DNA of 64,000 nt from Mycolicibacterium baixiangningiae. GTDB taxonomy: Bacteria; Actinomycetota; Actinomycetes; Mycobacteriales; Mycobacteriaceae. The DNA lies in assembly GCF_016313185.1 (NCBI RefSeq), contig NZ_CP066218.1, positions 3,286,001 to 3,350,000 of the forward strand, given 5' to 3'. Below, piece after piece: positions 1-10,626 of the stretch. Each line of letters opens with the position of its first letter. The first letter of the stretch is position 1. The notes beneath the pieces were generated by a model. That model worked only from the letters and a program-made list of their open reading frames with translations. It made no database searches and was not told the origin of the DNA. The translations under genes were made by a program, and so were the position numbers.

Positions 1-309
1 ATGCGGCAGCACCACGACACGGTTCGGGCCGAACACCCGCACCGCCGAACCACCGATCCCGTGCAGCATCGGGTCTCCGCTGGCCACGATGTGCACGTCT
101 CCCGGCGGTTCGTCGCGGATGGCGTGCAGAGCGGGCACCAGCGGCGACGGCCATTCGCGGCGTTCGGCGCGCACGGTGTCATCGAGGAGGTCGAGTTGGC
201 GCTTCGACCCGTAAATTGTTGTCGCGCCGCGCAGTTCGTCGGCGGAGGCGGGCGCCAACCCGGCCATACCGTCGGCGCCGATGCCGACCACGACGACCCT
301 GCCCGTCAC
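1..309 (-). CDS. cobL: CobL N-terminus, precorrin-6Y methyltransferase (partial)
   Basis: The first 103 codons of a gene running off the left edge. A GTG start at 309 gives a protein opening with a [14 protein letters not shown] glycine-rich loop, followed by [13 protein letters not shown], both typical of the SAM-binding tetrapyrrole methyltransferase fold. CobL methylates C5 and C15 of precorrin-6Y and decarboxylates it in aerobic cobalamin synthesis. The GTG overlaps the TGA of the upstream reductase gene by 4 bp (GTGA), so the two are probably translationally coupled. This matches the Rv2072c/Rv2073c arrangement. The C-terminal decarboxylating half is not visible. Confidence 0.85.
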   Translation of the reverse strand, partial: MTGRVVVVGIGADGMAGLAPASADELRGATTIYGSKRQLDLLDDTVRAERREWPSPLVPALHAIRDEPPGDVHIVASGDPMLHGIGGSAVRVFGPNRVVVLPH

Positions 310-1055
310 CGCGGCATCCTGCGCCACAGCGGTCGCGGCAGCATCCGCATCACCAGCACCGCGGCGCCCAGCGACCCCGGGATCCACACCGCGCGGCGCC
401 CGTTGGCGAGTGCCCGCACCGTCGCCTCGGCCACCTGGGCGGGGGTGCTCGACAACGGTGCGGGGTCCATCCCTGCGGTCATCCTTCCGATCACGAAACC
501 GGGCCGCACCAGCAGCAGATGCACACCCGACCCGTGCAGGGCGTCGGCGAGCCCACTGGCGAACCCGTCGAGCCCGGCTTTCGCCGAACCGTATACGTAG
601 TTGGCCCGGCGGACGCGGGCGCCGGCCACCGACGAGAACACGACCATGGACCCGCTGCCCGCTTCGCGCATCGTGGCAGCCAGCACGGTGAGCAGGCTGA
701 CCTGCGCGACAAAATCGGTGTGCACGATCGCCGCCGCGTGCGCGGGGTCCCGCTCGGCGCGGGCCTGGTCACCGAGGATCCCGAACGCGACGACGGCGGT
801 GCCGATCGGACCGTGCTCGGCGACCAGCTTCGCCACGAGTGGGGCATGGGAGGCCAGATCGTCGGCGTCGAACTCGGCGGTGTGCACCGCCGCCGCCCCC
901 GCTTCCCGCACCGCGTGGACCTCCTCGTCGAGGCGGTCGGCGCGGCGCGCCGCCAGCACGACCGTCGCGCCCGGCGCCAACCGCTTCGCCACCTCGACCC
1001 CGATCTCGCTGCGCCCGCCGAAGATCACCACCACCTTGCCACCCGTGTCATTCAC
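306..1055 (-). CDS. Short-chain dehydrogenase/reductase (Rv2073c-like)
   Basis: A 249-residue classical SDR starting at GTG 1055. It has an N-terminal dinucleotide-binding stretch ([16 protein letters not shown]), a catalytic Ser in VVFSSVAG and the YVYGSAKAG segment carrying the Tyr/Lys pair. The C-terminus, ending [11 protein letters not shown], resembles DprE2-type reductases, so a sugar or lipid keto-reductase is possible, but the substrate cannot be read from sequence. It lies directly upstream of cobL with a 4-bp overlap. It is divergent from the biliverdin reductase gene, with only 36 bp between the two starts, so both promoters must overlap. Confidence 0.85.
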   Translation of the reverse strand: MNDTGGKVVVIFGGRSEIGVEVAKRLAPGATVVLAARRADRLDEEVHAVREAGAAAVHTAEFDADDLASHAPLVAKLVAEHGPIGTAVVAFGILGDQARAERDPAHAAAIVHTDFVAQVSLLTVLAATMREAGSGSMVVFSSVAGARVRRANYVYGSAKAGLDGFASGLADALHGSGVHLLLVRPGFVIGRMTAGMDPAPLSSTPAQVAEATVRALANGRRAVWIPGSLGAAVLVMRMLPRPLWRRMPR

Positions 1056-1091
1056 GGCTGCGATTATTCACCTGCGCTAGCGTGGACAACG

Positions 1092-1520
1092 ATGGCTACA
1101 TCAGGTCGCAAGGCCACCACGCGGCTCACCAGCGACGCGCTGGCGTTCCTCACCGAACGTCACCTCGCCATGCTCACCACCCTGCGATCGGACAACTCTC
1201 CACACGTCGTGGCGGTGGGGTTCACCTTCGACCCGAAGACCCACATCGCTCGGGTGATCACCTCCGGCGGCTCGCAGAAGGCGGTCAACGCCGAACAGCG
1301 CGGCGTCGCGGTGCTGAGCCAGGTGGACGGGGCACGTTGGCTGTCGCTGGAGGGCAAATCGACCGTCAACTCGGATCCCGACGCCGTCCGCGACGCCGAG
1401 CTGCGCTACGCCCAGCGGTACCGCACCCCCCGGGTCAACCCGGAGCGGGTCGTGATCGAGGTGCGCGTCGAACGCGTGCTGGGCTCCTCGCAGCTGCTCG
1501 ACCGCTCCTCCACCGACTGA
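1092..1520 (+). CDS. F420H2-dependent biliverdin reductase (Rv2074-like)
   Basis: 142 residues, ATG at 1092. It belongs to the pyridoxamine-5'-phosphate-oxidase/flavin reductase split-barrel family, with [20 protein letters not shown] as the opening strand pair and a conserved [29 protein letters not shown] core. The M. tuberculosis homologue Rv2074 reduces biliverdin-IX-alpha to bilirubin using the deazaflavin F420H2. Length and context (next to the Rv2073c-like SDR) agree with that assignment. It converges on pepE across a strong hairpin. A TAGCGT box about 9 bp before the ATG would suit a short-leader or leaderless transcript, but this is weak evidence. Confidence 0.85.
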   Translation: MATSGRKATTRLTSDALAFLTERHLAMLTTLRSDNSPHVVAVGFTFDPKTHIARVITSGGSQKAVNAEQRGVAVLSQVDGARWLSLEGKSTVNSDPDAVRDAELRYAQRYRTPRVNPERVVIEVRVERVLGSSQLLDRSSTD

Positions 1521-1528
1521 CTCCTCCC

Positions 1529-1590
1529 CGCGAGCAGACAGAGAATCGCGTAATTTCTCGACCGATCACGCGATTCTCTGTCTGCTCGCG
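1529..1590. terminator. Perfect 23-bp palindrome between convergent genes
   Basis: Arms 1529-1551 and 1568-1590 are exact reverse complements over 23 bp with a 16-nt loop (1552-1567). The hairpin starts 9 bp after the biliverdin reductase stop and ends 8 bp before the pepE stop, so it can serve both strands. No U-tract follows. Mycobacterial terminators often lack one, so a bidirectional terminator is the simplest reading; a small mobile palindrome is the alternative. Confidence 0.75.
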
Positions 1591-1597
1591 CAGGGAC

Positions 1598-2740
1598 TCA
1601 GGCGGTCGCGTCCGGTCCGGAGGGCACCACGACGAGGTCATGCGGCCGGTTGTTCACCGACTCCACGCCGTCCGCGGTGACGATCACGATGTCCTCGATG
1701 CGCGCACCCCACTCGCCCGCGAAATAGATGCCCGGTTCCACGCTGAACGCCATACCCGCCTCGAGGGGCAGATCGTTGCCGGCCACGATGTAGGGCTCCT
1801 CGTGCACCGACAGCCCGATGCCGTGGCCCGTGCGGTGGACGAACGCCTCGGCAAGCCCTTCGGCGGCCAACACCTCACGCGCGGCGGCGTCGATCTGCTC
1901 GGCGGTGACGCCCGGCCGCACCGCCTCGACGGCGGCCCGCTGGGCACGCTGCAGGACGGCGTAGCGGCGCGCCACCTCGGGATCGGGTTCGCCGAGGCTG
2001 TAGGTCCGCGTGCAATCGGAGTTGTAACCCGGCTCGTAGGGTCCGCCGATGTCGACGACCACGACGTCGCCGGCCCGCAGTTCGCGGTCGGAGCATTCGT
2101 GGTGCGGGTCGGCGCCGTGCGGTCCGGACCCCACGATGATGAACGCCACCTCCGAATGCCCTTCGGCCACAATCGCTTCGGCGATGTCAGCTGCGACGTC
2201 GGCCTCGGTGCGCCCGGCCACCAGGAACTCCGGCACCCTCGCGTGGACACGGTCGATGGCCGCGCCGGCCTTGCGCAACGCGTCGATCTCGGCGGCGTCC
2301 TTCTGCATCCGCAGCCGCCGCAGCACGTCAGTGGCCAGCACGGGTACCTCGCCGAGCACCCCGGCCAGCGGCAGCAGGTGAAGCGCGGGCATCGAATCGG
2401 TCACCGCCGTGCGCGTCGGGCCGCCACCGAGCGCCTCGGCCACCAGCGCGTACGGATCGTCACCGTCGACCCAATCCCGCACGGTCACAACGAGTTCGGG
2501 GATGGCGGACTCCTTCAGTGCGGCCAACTCCAGACGCGGCACCACCACCGTCGGGTCGCCGTGGGCGGGTAGCACCAGGGCGGTCAGCCGTTCGAAGGTC
2601 TGCGCGTGCGAGCCCACCAGATAACGCAGGTCATAGCCGGGCGTGATGATCAGGCCGGCCAGTCCGGCGTCACCCGCCGCCGTGGCCGCGGCCTGCAGTC
2701 GGCGGGCGTAGACATCAGTGCTGAATCGGCTGCCGGTCAT
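1598..2740 (-). CDS. pepE: M24B aminopeptidase P / Xaa-Pro dipeptidase
   Basis: 380 residues from ATG 2740 (MTGSRF...). The N-terminal creatinase-like domain is followed by the pita-bread peptidase domain. All five metal ligands are visible: the Asp pair in VVVVDIGG and YNSDCTRTY, His in [13 protein letters not shown], Glu in SVEPGIY and Glu in RIEDIVIV. It is a cytoplasmic dimetal peptidase cleaving X-Pro dipeptides or the N-terminal residue before proline. The reading frame stays open upstream, but the ATG at 2740 fits homologue N-termini. A TAGCCT box (minus strand, 2748-2753) lies 7 nt before the ATG, compatible with a leaderless transcript. Confidence 0.9.
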   Translation of the reverse strand: MTGSRFSTDVYARRLQAAATAAGDAGLAGLIITPGYDLRYLVGSHAQTFERLTALVLPAHGDPTVVVPRLELAALKESAIPELVVTVRDWVDGDDPYALVAEALGGGPTRTAVTDSMPALHLLPLAGVLGEVPVLATDVLRRLRMQKDAAEIDALRKAGAAIDRVHARVPEFLVAGRTEADVAADIAEAIVAEGHSEVAFIIVGSGPHGADPHHECSDRELRAGDVVVVDIGGPYEPGYNSDCTRTYSLGEPDPEVARRYAVLQRAQRAAVEAVRPGVTAEQIDAAAREVLAAEGLAEAFVHRTGHGIGLSVHEEPYIVAGNDLPLEAGMAFSVEPGIYFAGEWGARIEDIVIVTADGVESVNNRPHDLVVVPSGPDATA

Positions 2741-2792
2741 GGCAGTAAGGCTACTGCGGCGCAACGGGGCGCGGCCGGTAGCTTTGAGGACC

Positions 2793-3743
2793 ATGGCCGC
2801 TCCCCTGTTGCTCCTCGACGGCGCCAGCATGTGGTTCCGCTCGTACTTCGCGCTGCCCTCGTCGATCACCGCGCCCGACGGGAGGCCGGTCAACGCCGTG
2901 CGGGGCTTCCTGGACACCGTCGCGATGCTCGTCGGCCGCGAGCGCCCGTCGCGCCTCGTGGTGTGTCGCGACGACGACTGGCGCCCGCAGTGGCGTGTCG
3001 ACCTCATCCCGTCGTACAAGGCGCAACGGGTCGCCGAACCGCAGCCCGAGGGCACCGATGTCGAGGTGGTGCCCGACGACCTCACCCCGCAGGTCGACAT
3101 GATCATGGCGATGCTCGACGCGTTCGGCATCCCCCACGCGGGCGCCCCGGGATACGAAGCCGACGACGTACTGGGCACGCTGGCCGCCGCCGAGACGCGG
3201 GACCGGGTGATCGTGGTCAGCGGCGACCGCGACCTGCTTCAGGTGGTGCGCGACGAGCCGGTTGAGGTGCGGGTGCTCTACCTGGGCCGCGGCATGTCGA
3301 AGGCGACGCTGTTCGGTCCGGACGAGGTGGCCGAGCAGTACGCCGTCCCCAAGGAGCGCGCCGGCGCGGCGTACGCCGAACTGGCGCTGCTGCGCGGAGA
3401 TCCGTCCGACGGGCTGCCCGGCGTGGCGGGCGTCGGCGAAAAGACCGCCGCGACGCTGCTGGCCCAGTTCGGCTCGCTGGAGGCGATCGTCGCTGCCGCG
3501 CACGATCCGAAGTCGAAGATGTCGAAGGCGTATCGCAAGAAACTGCTGGCCGCCACCGACTACATCGAGGCCGCGGAGCCGGTGGTGCGCGTCGCCACCG
3601 ACGCTCCCGTCACGATGTCCACGGCGTCGGACGAGTTGCCGCTGGCTGCAGCGCATCCGCGCAAGGTCGCCCAGCTGGCGGGCGACCTCGGCGTCACCTC
3701 GTCGGTCGGGCGCCTGCAGAAGGCGCTCGACTCCCTCGACTAA
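2793..3743 (+). CDS. 5'-3' exonuclease / FEN-like nuclease (Rv2090-like)
   Basis: 316 residues from ATG 2793 ([19 protein letters not shown]), with GAGGA just upstream. It resembles the stand-alone 5'-nuclease domain of DNA polymerase I. Acidic metal-binding residues are visible in [27 protein letters not shown] and VSGDRDLLQ. The helix-hairpin-helix DNA-binding region is [21 protein letters not shown]. It probably processes flaps or RNA primers in replication and repair. It is divergent from pepE, and its TAA overlaps the TAG of the downstream convergent gene within CTAA (3740-3743). Confidence 0.9.
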   Translation: MAAPLLLLDGASMWFRSYFALPSSITAPDGRPVNAVRGFLDTVAMLVGRERPSRLVVCRDDDWRPQWRVDLIPSYKAQRVAEPQPEGTDVEVVPDDLTPQVDMIMAMLDAFGIPHAGAPGYEADDVLGTLAAAETRDRVIVVSGDRDLLQVVRDEPVEVRVLYLGRGMSKATLFGPDEVAEQYAVPKERAGAAYAELALLRGDPSDGLPGVAGVGEKTAATLLAQFGSLEAIVAAAHDPKSKMSKAYRKKLLAATDYIEAAEPVVRVATDAPVTMSTASDELPLAAAHPRKVAQLAGDLGVTSSVGRLQKALDSLD

Positions 3744-4522
3744 CGGGGGCGGCCGACCTCGTAGGTGCCGTCGTCGTCCTGGAAGGTCACGGTGACTTCG
3801 CGTTTGGTGCCGTCGATGCTGACCTCGCAGTCGAACGTGCCGCCCTTCTTCACCTCGGGGCTCTCGCCGTTGTTGCACTTCACGTCGCGGACGTTCTTCG
3901 CGCCGTAGCCATTCGACTCGTCGGTGAGGATCTGCTGCACGCCGGATTGCGCGGCGGTGACGTCGAGCTTCGTCGTCACGAAGAAGCCGGGCTTCCAGAA
4001 GCCCAACACGCCGATCACCAGGAGAAGCACCACCAGCAAAGCGCCGACGATCCCGCCGATGACCTTCATCGACCGCTTTGAGCCCTCGTCACCGCCCGGG
4101 GGCGGGAACGCTCCGTACTGACCCGTCTGACCGTATTGCGGCGGCTGCTGACCGTACTGGCCCGGCTGACCGTACTGGGGCTGACCGTACTGCGGCTGCT
4201 GGCCGTACTGGCCCGGCTGACCGTACTGGGGCTGCTGCCCGTACTGCGGCTGACCGTATTGCGGCTGACCGTACTGTTCGGTCGGCGGGTAGGGCTGGTA
4301 CGGCGGTTGCTGCCCGGTGGGCTGCGGGTACTGCGGATACTGCTGCGGCGTGTACGCCGGAGGCTGTTGCCACGACGGAGTCTCCGGGGTCCCCTGCTCC
4401 CCGCCCTGCCCGGGTGACTGCCAGTGCGTGTTCGACGGGTCGCCGGCCGGCTGATCCGTGCCCGCGTCCGGCTGTTGACCGGCCCACGGCTGCGCCGGAT
4501 CAGATCCCTGCGGTCCGCTCAT
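3740..4522 (-). CDS. Gln/Pro/Tyr-rich single-pass membrane protein with DUF4333 domain
   Basis: 260 residues. The ATG at 4522 is preceded by AAGGAG at good spacing, which favours it over an in-frame ATG 14 codons upstream. Residues 1 to about 145 are low-complexity Q/P/Y/G sequence with YGQPQ-type repeats. A transmembrane helix follows ([22 protein letters not shown]), then an extracytoplasmic DUF4333 domain of about 85 residues ([15 protein letters not shown]..., CN...FDCEV, probably one disulphide). It is Rv2091c-like; function unknown. The overall design (repetitive cytoplasmic tail, one helix, small Cys-bonded ectodomain) is shared with the unrelated paralogues at 11.7-18.1 kb. Confidence 0.85.
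   Translation of the reverse strand: MSGPQGSDPAQPWAGQQPDAGTDQPAGDPSNTHWQSPGQGGEQGTPETPSWQQPPAYTPQQYPQYPQPTGQQPPYQPYPPTEQYGQPQYGQPQYGQQPQYGQPGQYGQQPQYGQPQYGQPGQYGQQPPQYGQTGQYGAFPPPGGDEGSKRSMKVIGGIVGALLVVLLLVIGVLGFWKPGFFVTTKLDVTAAQSGVQQILTDESNGYGAKNVRDVKCNNGESPEVKKGGTFDCEVSIDGTKREVTVTFQDDDGTYEVGRPR
4113..4280 (-). repeat. In-gene repeats encoding [10 protein letters not shown] units
   Basis: Imperfect 12- to 15-bp units built on ccgtactggggctga / ccgtactgcggctgc repeat about eleven times within the DUF4333 gene. They encode alternating [11 protein letters not shown] and YGQPGQ units. Unit length is always a multiple of 3, so slippage would change tail length without breaking the frame. Confidence 0.8.
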
Positions 4523-4563
4523 CGTGTCTCCTTGGTCTTCGCTCGGCTCGCTGGCACCACACA

Positions 4564-7323
4564 CTACCCCGCATCAACTGCCACGACGCCGCGTCGAATG
4601 TCGTTGATCGCGCGTTTCGCGGCGGTGCGTAAAGCAGGCGTCGGCGCGGCATTGCGGACCTGGTCGAGCAGGTCGAGCACCTGCCGGCACCATCGCACGA
4701 AATCCCCCGCAGACAGGGGTGACCCACCGCCGGTGGCGTCCGACGCGGCCAGTGCGGTGGTCAGGTCGCCGGTCGTTGCCCAGCGGTAGATCGCGGTCAC
4801 GAAACCCTCGTCGGGTTCCCGGCTGGGGCTGATGCGGTGGCGTTGCTCGTCGGCGCGCAGATCAGCCGAGACCCGTCGGGTCGCAGACAGCGCGCGGCGC
4901 ACCTTCCCCGTAGGCGCCTCGGAACCGGCAGCGACACCGGGCGTGTCGCCGCGGGATTCGAACAGCACCGACGACAGCACCGCGGCCAATTCCGCGGCGT
5001 CGAGGCCGTCCCAGGTGCGTGCGCGCAGGCACTCGGCCACCAGCAGGTCGCTTTCGCTGTAGATGCGGGCCAGCAGACGTCCGTCGTCGGTAGCCGTCGG
5101 GTCATCGCCGGTGGTGTCGATGAAACCGCGTTCGCCGAGCAGCACGACGATCCGGTCGAAGGTGCGGGCCAGCGAGTTCGTCGCGGCGGCCACCTTGTTC
5201 TGGATCTGGGCGTTGTCCCGTTCGATGCGCAGGTAGCGCTCGGCCAGCCGGGCCTGCTCGTCGCGGTCGGGCAGGTGGTGTGCGGGGTGACGGCGCAACG
5301 TGTCGCGCAGCGATACCAGTTCCGGATCGGTGTCGTCATCCTGCTGGTGGGCGCCCTTGCGGCGGGGACGGCCCTCCGGCATCGCCATCCCGGCCGCCGC
5401 CGAGAGCAGCGCCGACGCCAGATCGCGGCGCACCCGCGGATTGCGGTGTTCGATGTGTTTGGGCAGCGTCATCGTGCCGACGCGGGGTGTCGCGCCGGTG
5501 TAGTCGGCGGAGGAGATGCGGCCGGCCCATCGGTGTTCTGTGAGCACGAGCGGCCGCGGATCGTCGGTGTCGCGGGCGGATTCGAGGACGACGGCCAGTC
5601 CACCGCGCCGTCCGTTGGTGATGGTGATGATGTCGCCGCGACGCAGCGCGCTGAGCGCGTCATCAGCGGCAGCGCGACGCTGCACTCGTGACGAACGCGA
5701 CTGTGCGCGTTCACGTTCGGCAATGCGGGCCCGCAGCCGCACGTAGTCCAGGATCGGCGCGTCGCGGCCGCCGAGTTCGGTGGCGATGTCGTCGAGCATC
5801 CGTTCGCCGCGCTCGACACCGCGGCGCAGACCCACCACCGAACGGTCCGCCTGGAACTGGGCGAACGACTGCTCGAGGAGTTGACGCGCCTGCGCCGGCC
5901 CCATCTGCTGGACCAGGTTGATGGTCATGTTGTACGACGGCGCGAACGAACTGCGCAGCGGGAAGGTGCGTGTCGACGCGAGCCCGGCGACTTCGACCGG
6001 TTCCACGTCGGGGGTCCACAGCACCACGGCGTGCCCCTCGACGTCGATGCCGCGGCGCCCGGCCCGGCCGGTCAGCTGCGTGTACTCCCCCGGTGTCAGC
6101 GGCATGTGCTGCTCGCCGTTGAACTTGACCAGCTTCTCGAGCACCACGGTGCGGGCGGGCATGTTGATGCCCAATGCCAGTGTCTCGGTGGCGAACACCG
6201 CTTTGACCAGTCCGGCGGTGAAGAGTTCCTCGACGGTGTGACGGAAGACCGGCAGCATGCCGGCGTGGTGGGCGGCCAGGCCACGCAGCAGCCCCTCACG
6301 CCACTCGTGGTACTCGAGCACAATCAGGTCGGCCTCGGCGAGATCGGCGCAGCGGCGGTCGATGACCTCTGCGATGCGCACGCGTTCGTCGTTGGTGGTC
6401 AGCCGTAGCGGTGAGCGCAGACATTGTTTGACCGCGGCGTCGCAGCCGGCGCGGGAGAACACGAACGTGATGGCCGGAAGCAGTCCTTCGCGGTCGAGAC
6501 TGGCGATCACGTCGGGCCGGGCGGGTGGCCGGTAGATCGTCGGCCTGCTGCGATGGCTCGACCGCCCCCGGCCGCGCGGCTGCCAGTCGGCGAGCCGGTC
6601 GGCTTCGCGCCGGTGGGCGATGTGGCGCAGCAGCTCCGGATCGACGACCAGTTCACGCCCACTGCGGACTTCGGTGTGTGCGCGGTAGTCGAACAGGTCG
6701 AAGAGTCGTTTGCCGACCAGCACGTGCTGCCACAGCGGAACGGGCCGGTGTTCGTCGACCACCACGGTGGTGTCCCCGCGCACGGTCTGGATCCAGCCGC
6801 CGAACTCCTCGGCGTTGCTCACCGTCGCCGACAGGCTGACCAGCCGGACCTCGTCGGGCAGGTGCAGGATCACCTCTTCCCAGACCGCACCGCGCATCCG
6901 GTCGGCCAGGAAGTGCACCTCGTCCATCACCACGTAGGACAAGCCGTGCAGCGCGGGCGAATTCGCATACAGCATGTTGCGCAGCACTTCGGTGGTCATC
7001 ACGACGATGTCGGCGTCACCGTTGATGGACTGATCTCCGGTGAGCAGCCCGATCTTCTCGGGACCGTACCGGCGGACCAGGTCGGCGTGCTTCTGGTTGC
7101 TCAGCGCCTTGATGGGTGTGGTGTAGAAGCACTTGCCGCCCGCCGCCAGGGCGAGATGCACGGCGAATTCGCCGACGACGGTCTTGCCGGCGCCGGTCGG
7201 CGCGCACACCAGGACGCCGTGTCCGCTTTCGAGCGCCTCGCAGCCGCGGATCTGGAACGGGTCGAGCGCGAACGGCATCCCCGCGGCGAACGCCGCGAGC
7301 TGAAAGTCAGGTGGATTCGTCAT
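4564..7323 (-). CDS. helY: Ski2-like DEAD/DEAH-box helicase HelY
   Basis: 919 residues. It is a superfamily 2 helicase with Walker A APTGAGKT near residue 41, the DEVH box in [15 protein letters not shown], motif III in VSLSATVSN and motif [15 protein letters not shown] long C-terminal region matches Ski2/Mtr4-type architecture, so RNA unwinding or surveillance is the likely role. The start ATG at 7323 overlaps the end of tatC by 17 bp, which suggests a tatA-tatC-helY transcript. Confidence 0.92.
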   Translation of the reverse strand: MTNPPDFQLAAFAAGMPFALDPFQIRGCEALESGHGVLVCAPTGAGKTVVGEFAVHLALAAGGKCFYTTPIKALSNQKHADLVRRYGPEKIGLLTGDQSINGDADIVVMTTEVLRNMLYANSPALHGLSYVVMDEVHFLADRMRGAVWEEVILHLPDEVRLVSLSATVSNAEEFGGWIQTVRGDTTVVVDEHRPVPLWQHVLVGKRLFDLFDYRAHTEVRSGRELVVDPELLRHIAHRREADRLADWQPRGRGRSSHRSRPTIYRPPARPDVIASLDREGLLPAITFVFSRAGCDAAVKQCLRSPLRLTTNDERVRIAEVIDRRCADLAEADLIVLEYHEWREGLLRGLAAHHAGMLPVFRHTVEELFTAGLVKAVFATETLALGINMPARTVVLEKLVKFNGEQHMPLTPGEYTQLTGRAGRRGIDVEGHAVVLWTPDVEPVEVAGLASTRTFPLRSSFAPSYNMTINLVQQMGPAQARQLLEQSFAQFQADRSVVGLRRGVERGERMLDDIATELGGRDAPILDYVRLRARIAERERAQSRSSRVQRRAAADDALSALRRGDIITITNGRRGGLAVVLESARDTDDPRPLVLTEHRWAGRISSADYTGATPRVGTMTLPKHIEHRNPRVRRDLASALLSAAAGMAMPEGRPRRKGAHQQDDDTDPELVSLRDTLRRHPAHHLPDRDEQARLAERYLRIERDNAQIQNKVAAATNSLARTFDRIVVLLGERGFIDTTGDDPTATDDGRLLARIYSESDLLVAECLRARTWDGLDAAELAAVLSSVLFESRGDTPGVAAGSEAPTGKVRRALSATRRVSADLRADEQRHRISPSREPDEGFVTAIYRWATTGDLTTALAASDATGGGSPLSAGDFVRWCRQVLDLLDQVRNAAPTPALRTAAKRAINDIRRGVVAVDAG

Positions 7324-8257
7324 GAAGGGTGGACCGCGACGGGGTCGACACCGCGCTGGGCGGCTCGATCGGTTCGACGCCGCCGATCGGTGCGGCCTCG
7401 TCCTCGGGCACGGACTGGGCGGCTTCCCGCTTCGCCTTGCGCTTGTCGTGGAGGCGGGCGACCTGGATGGCGACCTCGAGCAGCACGGTCAGGGCGCCAG
7501 CCAGCGCGAGCATGGAGAACGGGTCCGAGCCGGGGGTGAAGAAGGCCGCGAAGACGAACAGCCCGAAAATCAGGCCGCGACGCCACGCCTTGAGGCGCTC
7601 ATAGGGCAGCATCCCGATGACGTTGAGCATCACGATCAACAACGGGAACTCGAAGCTGAACCCGAACACCAGCAGCAGGTTGATCAGGAAGCCGAAGTAT
7701 TGGTCGCCAGACAGCGCGGTGACCTGAACGTCGCTGCCGACGGTGAGCAGGAAGCCCAAGGCCTGGGCGAGCACGATGTACGCCAGCACCGCGCCGCCGA
7801 TGAACAGCACCGAGCCGACGGCCACGAAGGCCATCGCGAAACGGCGTTCGTTGCGGTACAGCCCAGGGGTGATGAACGCCCACAGCTGGTACAGCCACAC
7901 TGGGCAGGCCATCACGATGCCCGCCATCAGCGCCACTTTCAGGCGCAGCATGAACTGGTCGAACGGGGCCGTGGCGAGCAGGCGGCACTGCCCGTCGTCG
8001 GTGATGGAGGCGCGCGCGTAATCCGGCAGCGCACAGTACGGACCACGCAGCCACTCGCCCAGGCTGTGGAAGCCGAAGATGCCGTGGCTGTACCAGAAGA
8101 ACCCGAGAATCGTCGTCAGGACGACCGCCGCGGCGGCCACCAGAAGCCGGTTGCGCAGTTCGTGGAGGTGTTCGACCAACGACATGGTGCCGTCGGGATT
8201 GGCTCGGGCGCGCCGCTGGCGCGGGTTGAGCCGCTTGAGGAATCCGGGGGTTTGCAC
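7307..8257 (-). CDS. tatC: Sec-independent translocase subunit TatC
   Basis: 316 residues from GTG 8257. A multi-pass membrane protein with six predicted helices, beginning with the conserved cytoplasmic [14 protein letters not shown] segment. The key membrane Glu is in [10 protein letters not shown]. TatC is the receptor for twin-arginine signal peptides. The C-terminal tail is extended and charged ([19 protein letters not shown]...), as in other mycobacteria. It lies 77 bp after tatA and overlaps helY by 17 bp. Confidence 0.93.
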   Translation of the reverse strand: MQTPGFLKRLNPRQRRARANPDGTMSLVEHLHELRNRLLVAAAAVVLTTILGFFWYSHGIFGFHSLGEWLRGPYCALPDYARASITDDGQCRLLATAPFDQFMLRLKVALMAGIVMACPVWLYQLWAFITPGLYRNERRFAMAFVAVGSVLFIGGAVLAYIVLAQALGFLLTVGSDVQVTALSGDQYFGFLINLLLVFGFSFEFPLLIVMLNVIGMLPYERLKAWRRGLIFGLFVFAAFFTPGSDPFSMLALAGALTVLLEVAIQVARLHDKRKAKREAAQSVPEDEAAPIGGVEPIEPPSAVSTPSRSTLHDEST

Positions 8258-8334
8258 GTGTAGTCGCCTAGGGGCCGCCGACGGACGCCGACTGACAACG
8301 CGGCGTCAGGCCGCGTGGGACGGAGAGCGTGGGG

Positions 8335-8583
8335 TCAGGCCGGCCGTTTGTCGGACTGCTCGGCGGTGACCGTGGGATCAGCGGGGGTGACGCGCTCCGA
8401 GGCGATCGGCGTGGCCGGCGGGTTGTCCGTCTTGCCTTCCGCTTGCATCTCCTTGACCTCGGACTTGAAGATCCGCATGGACTTGCCCAGCGAGCGGGCC
8501 GCATCCGGCAGCCTCTTGGCGCCGAACAGCAGCACGAACACCGCGATGACGATAACCCAGTGCCAGGGTTGTAGACCGCCCAA
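8335..8583 (-). CDS. tatA: Twin-arginine translocase pore subunit TatA
   Basis: 82 residues. A TTG start at 8583 is chosen because GAGGAGG lies at ideal spacing upstream and the product ([20 protein letters not shown]...) matches mycobacterial TatA. A GTG 7 nt upstream is in another frame. Short transmembrane helix at about residues 8-22, the FGAKRLPD hinge, an amphipathic helix ([19 protein letters not shown]) and a disordered acidic tail. TatA oligomerises to form the Tat pore with TatC, encoded 77 bp downstream. Confidence 0.92.
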   Translation of the reverse strand: MGGLQPWHWVIVIAVFVLLFGAKRLPDAARSLGKSMRIFKSEVKEMQAEGKTDNPPATPIASERVTPADPTVTAEQSDKRPA

Positions 8584-8612
8584 AATGCACCTCCTCGAAG
8601 TCGTCGCCGAGT

Positions 8613-9590
8613 CTACCCGTCGGCGGGGTCTTTCTCGTAGGCGAGCAGCGCCGTGGCGGCCGATTCCCGGACCTTGTCCGCCAGGGTCTGCGGTTCGAGC
8701 ACCCGCACCGCCGAGCCGAAGCCGAGCACGAAGCGCGCCATCCAGTCGTCCGAGGCGTAGGTCATCGCGGCTTCGCAGGCACCGTCGGGCAGTTCCCGCA
8801 CCACCCGCAACGGGTAGTAGTCGAACATCCACGAGGCCGACCGGTCGATGAGCAGACTCGCCGACGGCAGCGCCGGATCGGCGTCGAACAGCGACGTATC
8901 GGGTCCGGCCTCCACCGCGGGCGGTGGCGGGACGGCGGGTTCGTCGAGCACACGGGCGTCGACGATGCGGTCGAAGCGGAACAGGCGCACGCCCTCGGCG
9001 GAGCGGCACCACGCTTCGAGGTAGGTGTGGTCGGCGACGAGGATCACCCGGATGGGGTCGACGACGCGGCTGGTCAGCATGTCGTGGGAGGCGGAGTAGT
9101 ACTCGATCATCAGGGCGCGCGCGTTGCGCACCGCGGTGCGGACGGCGGTGGCGGCCTCGCTTTCCGCCGGCGCGGGTTCGTCGACGGCGGTGACCGCGTC
9201 GCCGATGTCTTGGCCCGCGGTTCCGGCGGCCTGCTCGATCTTCGCGATGGCGCTGCGGGCGGCTTCGGGGTCGACCATGCCGGGGACGTCCACGAGGGCG
9301 CGCAGCGCGACGAGCACGCCGGTGGCCTCGGGCGAGGTGAGCCGCAGCGGGTGGTCGATGCCGGCAGAGAAGGTGACCTCGATGGTGTCGCCGGAGAACT
9401 CGAAGTCGATGAGGTCGCCGGGTCCGTAGCCGGGCAGCCCGCACATCCACAGCTGGTTGAGGTCGTCCTGCAGTTGTTTGACGGTGACGCCGAGGTCGGA
9501 GGCGGCTTCGGCGTAGGTGATGCGAGGGTTGGCCTGGAAGTACGGGACCATGTTGAGCAGCCGGACCAGCCGGGTCGAGACGGCGCTCAT
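8613..9590 (-). CDS. pafC: WYL-domain transcriptional regulator PafC
   Basis: 325 residues from ATG 9590. An N-terminal winged helix-turn-helix ([25 protein letters not shown]) is followed by a WYL domain and C-terminal extension. With PafB it forms the PafBC activator of the LexA/RecA-independent DNA-damage response in mycobacteria. The ATG overlaps the pafB stop (ATGA, 9587-9590), a translationally coupled pair. Confidence 0.92.
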   Translation of the reverse strand: MSAVSTRLVRLLNMVPYFQANPRITYAEAASDLGVTVKQLQDDLNQLWMCGLPGYGPGDLIDFEFSGDTIEVTFSAGIDHPLRLTSPEATGVLVALRALVDVPGMVDPEAARSAIAKIEQAAGTAGQDIGDAVTAVDEPAPAESEAATAVRTAVRNARALMIEYYSASHDMLTSRVVDPIRVILVADHTYLEAWCRSAEGVRLFRFDRIVDARVLDEPAVPPPPAVEAGPDTSLFDADPALPSASLLIDRSASWMFDYYPLRVVRELPDGACEAAMTYASDDWMARFVLGFGSAVRVLEPQTLADKVRESAATALLAYEKDPADG

Positions 9591-10567
9591 GCGGTGGCCT
9601 GCGCTGTGAGACGGGCGATCACGTCGTCGCGCAGGGACTGCGGTTCGAGCGCGACGGCGTCGGCGCCGTAGCTGGCGATCTCGCGGGCGAGCTGGTCGAA
9701 CATGCCGATCTCGACAGTGATGACCTCGCCGGTGCGGCCGCCCAGGGTCATAGGACCTTCGATGACGGCTTGGCGGCGCAGCGCGGTGGCGCGGCCGTCG
9801 GCGACCCAGACCCGGGCCTGGGTGCCGGTGGGCCATTCGGCGACGGCGCGGCGAACGACCTCGCGGAGGTCGATGTCGTCGGGCTTGTGGACGGCGCCGG
9901 GTGCACCGATGGTGGTGACGTCGTCGGCGATGCGCGACAGGCGGAAGGTGCGAGGGGCGTCGCGGTCGCGGTCGTGGCCGACGAGGTACCAGCGTCCGCG
10001 GTGGGTGACCACGCCCCAGGGTTCGACGGTGCGAGTGGTGTAGGGCTCGGAGCGGTCTCTGCGGTGACCGAACTGCACGGCCTGACCGTCGTCAATGGCT
10101 TGAAGCAGGGTGCGTAGCGTTTCTTCGTTGCCGCGGACGCCCGGCAGGGTGGCGGTGGAGATAGCAACGCCGTCGGCGGCGTCGACGTCCACACCGGCGG
10201 CGCGCAGTTTCAGCAAGGCGCCCTGGGTGGCGGTGACGAGTTCGGGTGACTCCCAGAGTTGGGTGGCGACGGCGACGGCGGCGGCTTCGTCGGCGGTGAG
10301 TTCCACGGCCGGGAGGGCGTAGGCGTCGCGGTTGATGCGATAGCCCTCGGTGGGGTCGAACTGCGAGACGCGGCCGGTCTCCAGGGGGATGCCGAGGTCG
10401 CGCAGTTCGTTCTTGTCGCGCTCGAACATGCGGGAGAACGCCTCGTCGCTGGGACTGTCGGCGTAGCCGGCGACGACCTGCCGGATGCGGTCGGCGGTGA
10501 TGAAGGTGCGCGTCGAGAGCAGCGCGATGACGAGGTTCATCAGCCGTTCGACTTTGGAGGTCGCCAC
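9587..10567 (-). CDS. pafB: WYL-domain transcriptional regulator PafB
   Basis: 326 residues from GTG 10567, with GGAGGTC just upstream. N-terminal HTH ([28 protein letters not shown]) and a WYL domain with the conserved [23 protein letters not shown] signature. It is the partner of PafC in the DNA-damage response. In M. tuberculosis pafB directly follows pafA. Here pafA lies 8.6 kb upstream, beyond an inserted array, so pafBC must use a promoter in or at the edge of the island. Confidence 0.92.
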   Translation of the reverse strand: MATSKVERLMNLVIALLSTRTFITADRIRQVVAGYADSPSDEAFSRMFERDKNELRDLGIPLETGRVSQFDPTEGYRINRDAYALPAVELTADEAAAVAVATQLWESPELVTATQGALLKLRAAGVDVDAADGVAISTATLPGVRGNEETLRTLLQAIDDGQAVQFGHRRDRSEPYTTRTVEPWGVVTHRGRWYLVGHDRDRDAPRTFRLSRIADDVTTIGAPGAVHKPDDIDLREVVRRAVAEWPTGTQARVWVADGRATALRRQAVIEGPMTLGGRTGEVITVEIGMFDQLAREIASYGADAVALEPQSLRDDVIARLTAQATA

Positions 10568-10626
10568 TCGTAGGAGCTTAGGGCGTCGGGGGGTTGGTCA
10601 GGGGTGACGACGCGGTGGTGGCCCGA

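Noticed and set aside
216..2572. Long plus-strand ORFs (216-1520 and 839-2572) spanning several genes
   Set aside because: They run antisense to the SDR and pepE genes with Arg/Pro/His-rich translations typical of high-GC shadow frames. Only the 1092-1520 part of the first is a real gene.
4113..4280. Short regular repeats as a possible CRISPR array
   Set aside because: Units are 12-15 bp with no spacers and encode in-frame YGQPQ repeats of a membrane protein tail. No CRISPR array was seen in the window.
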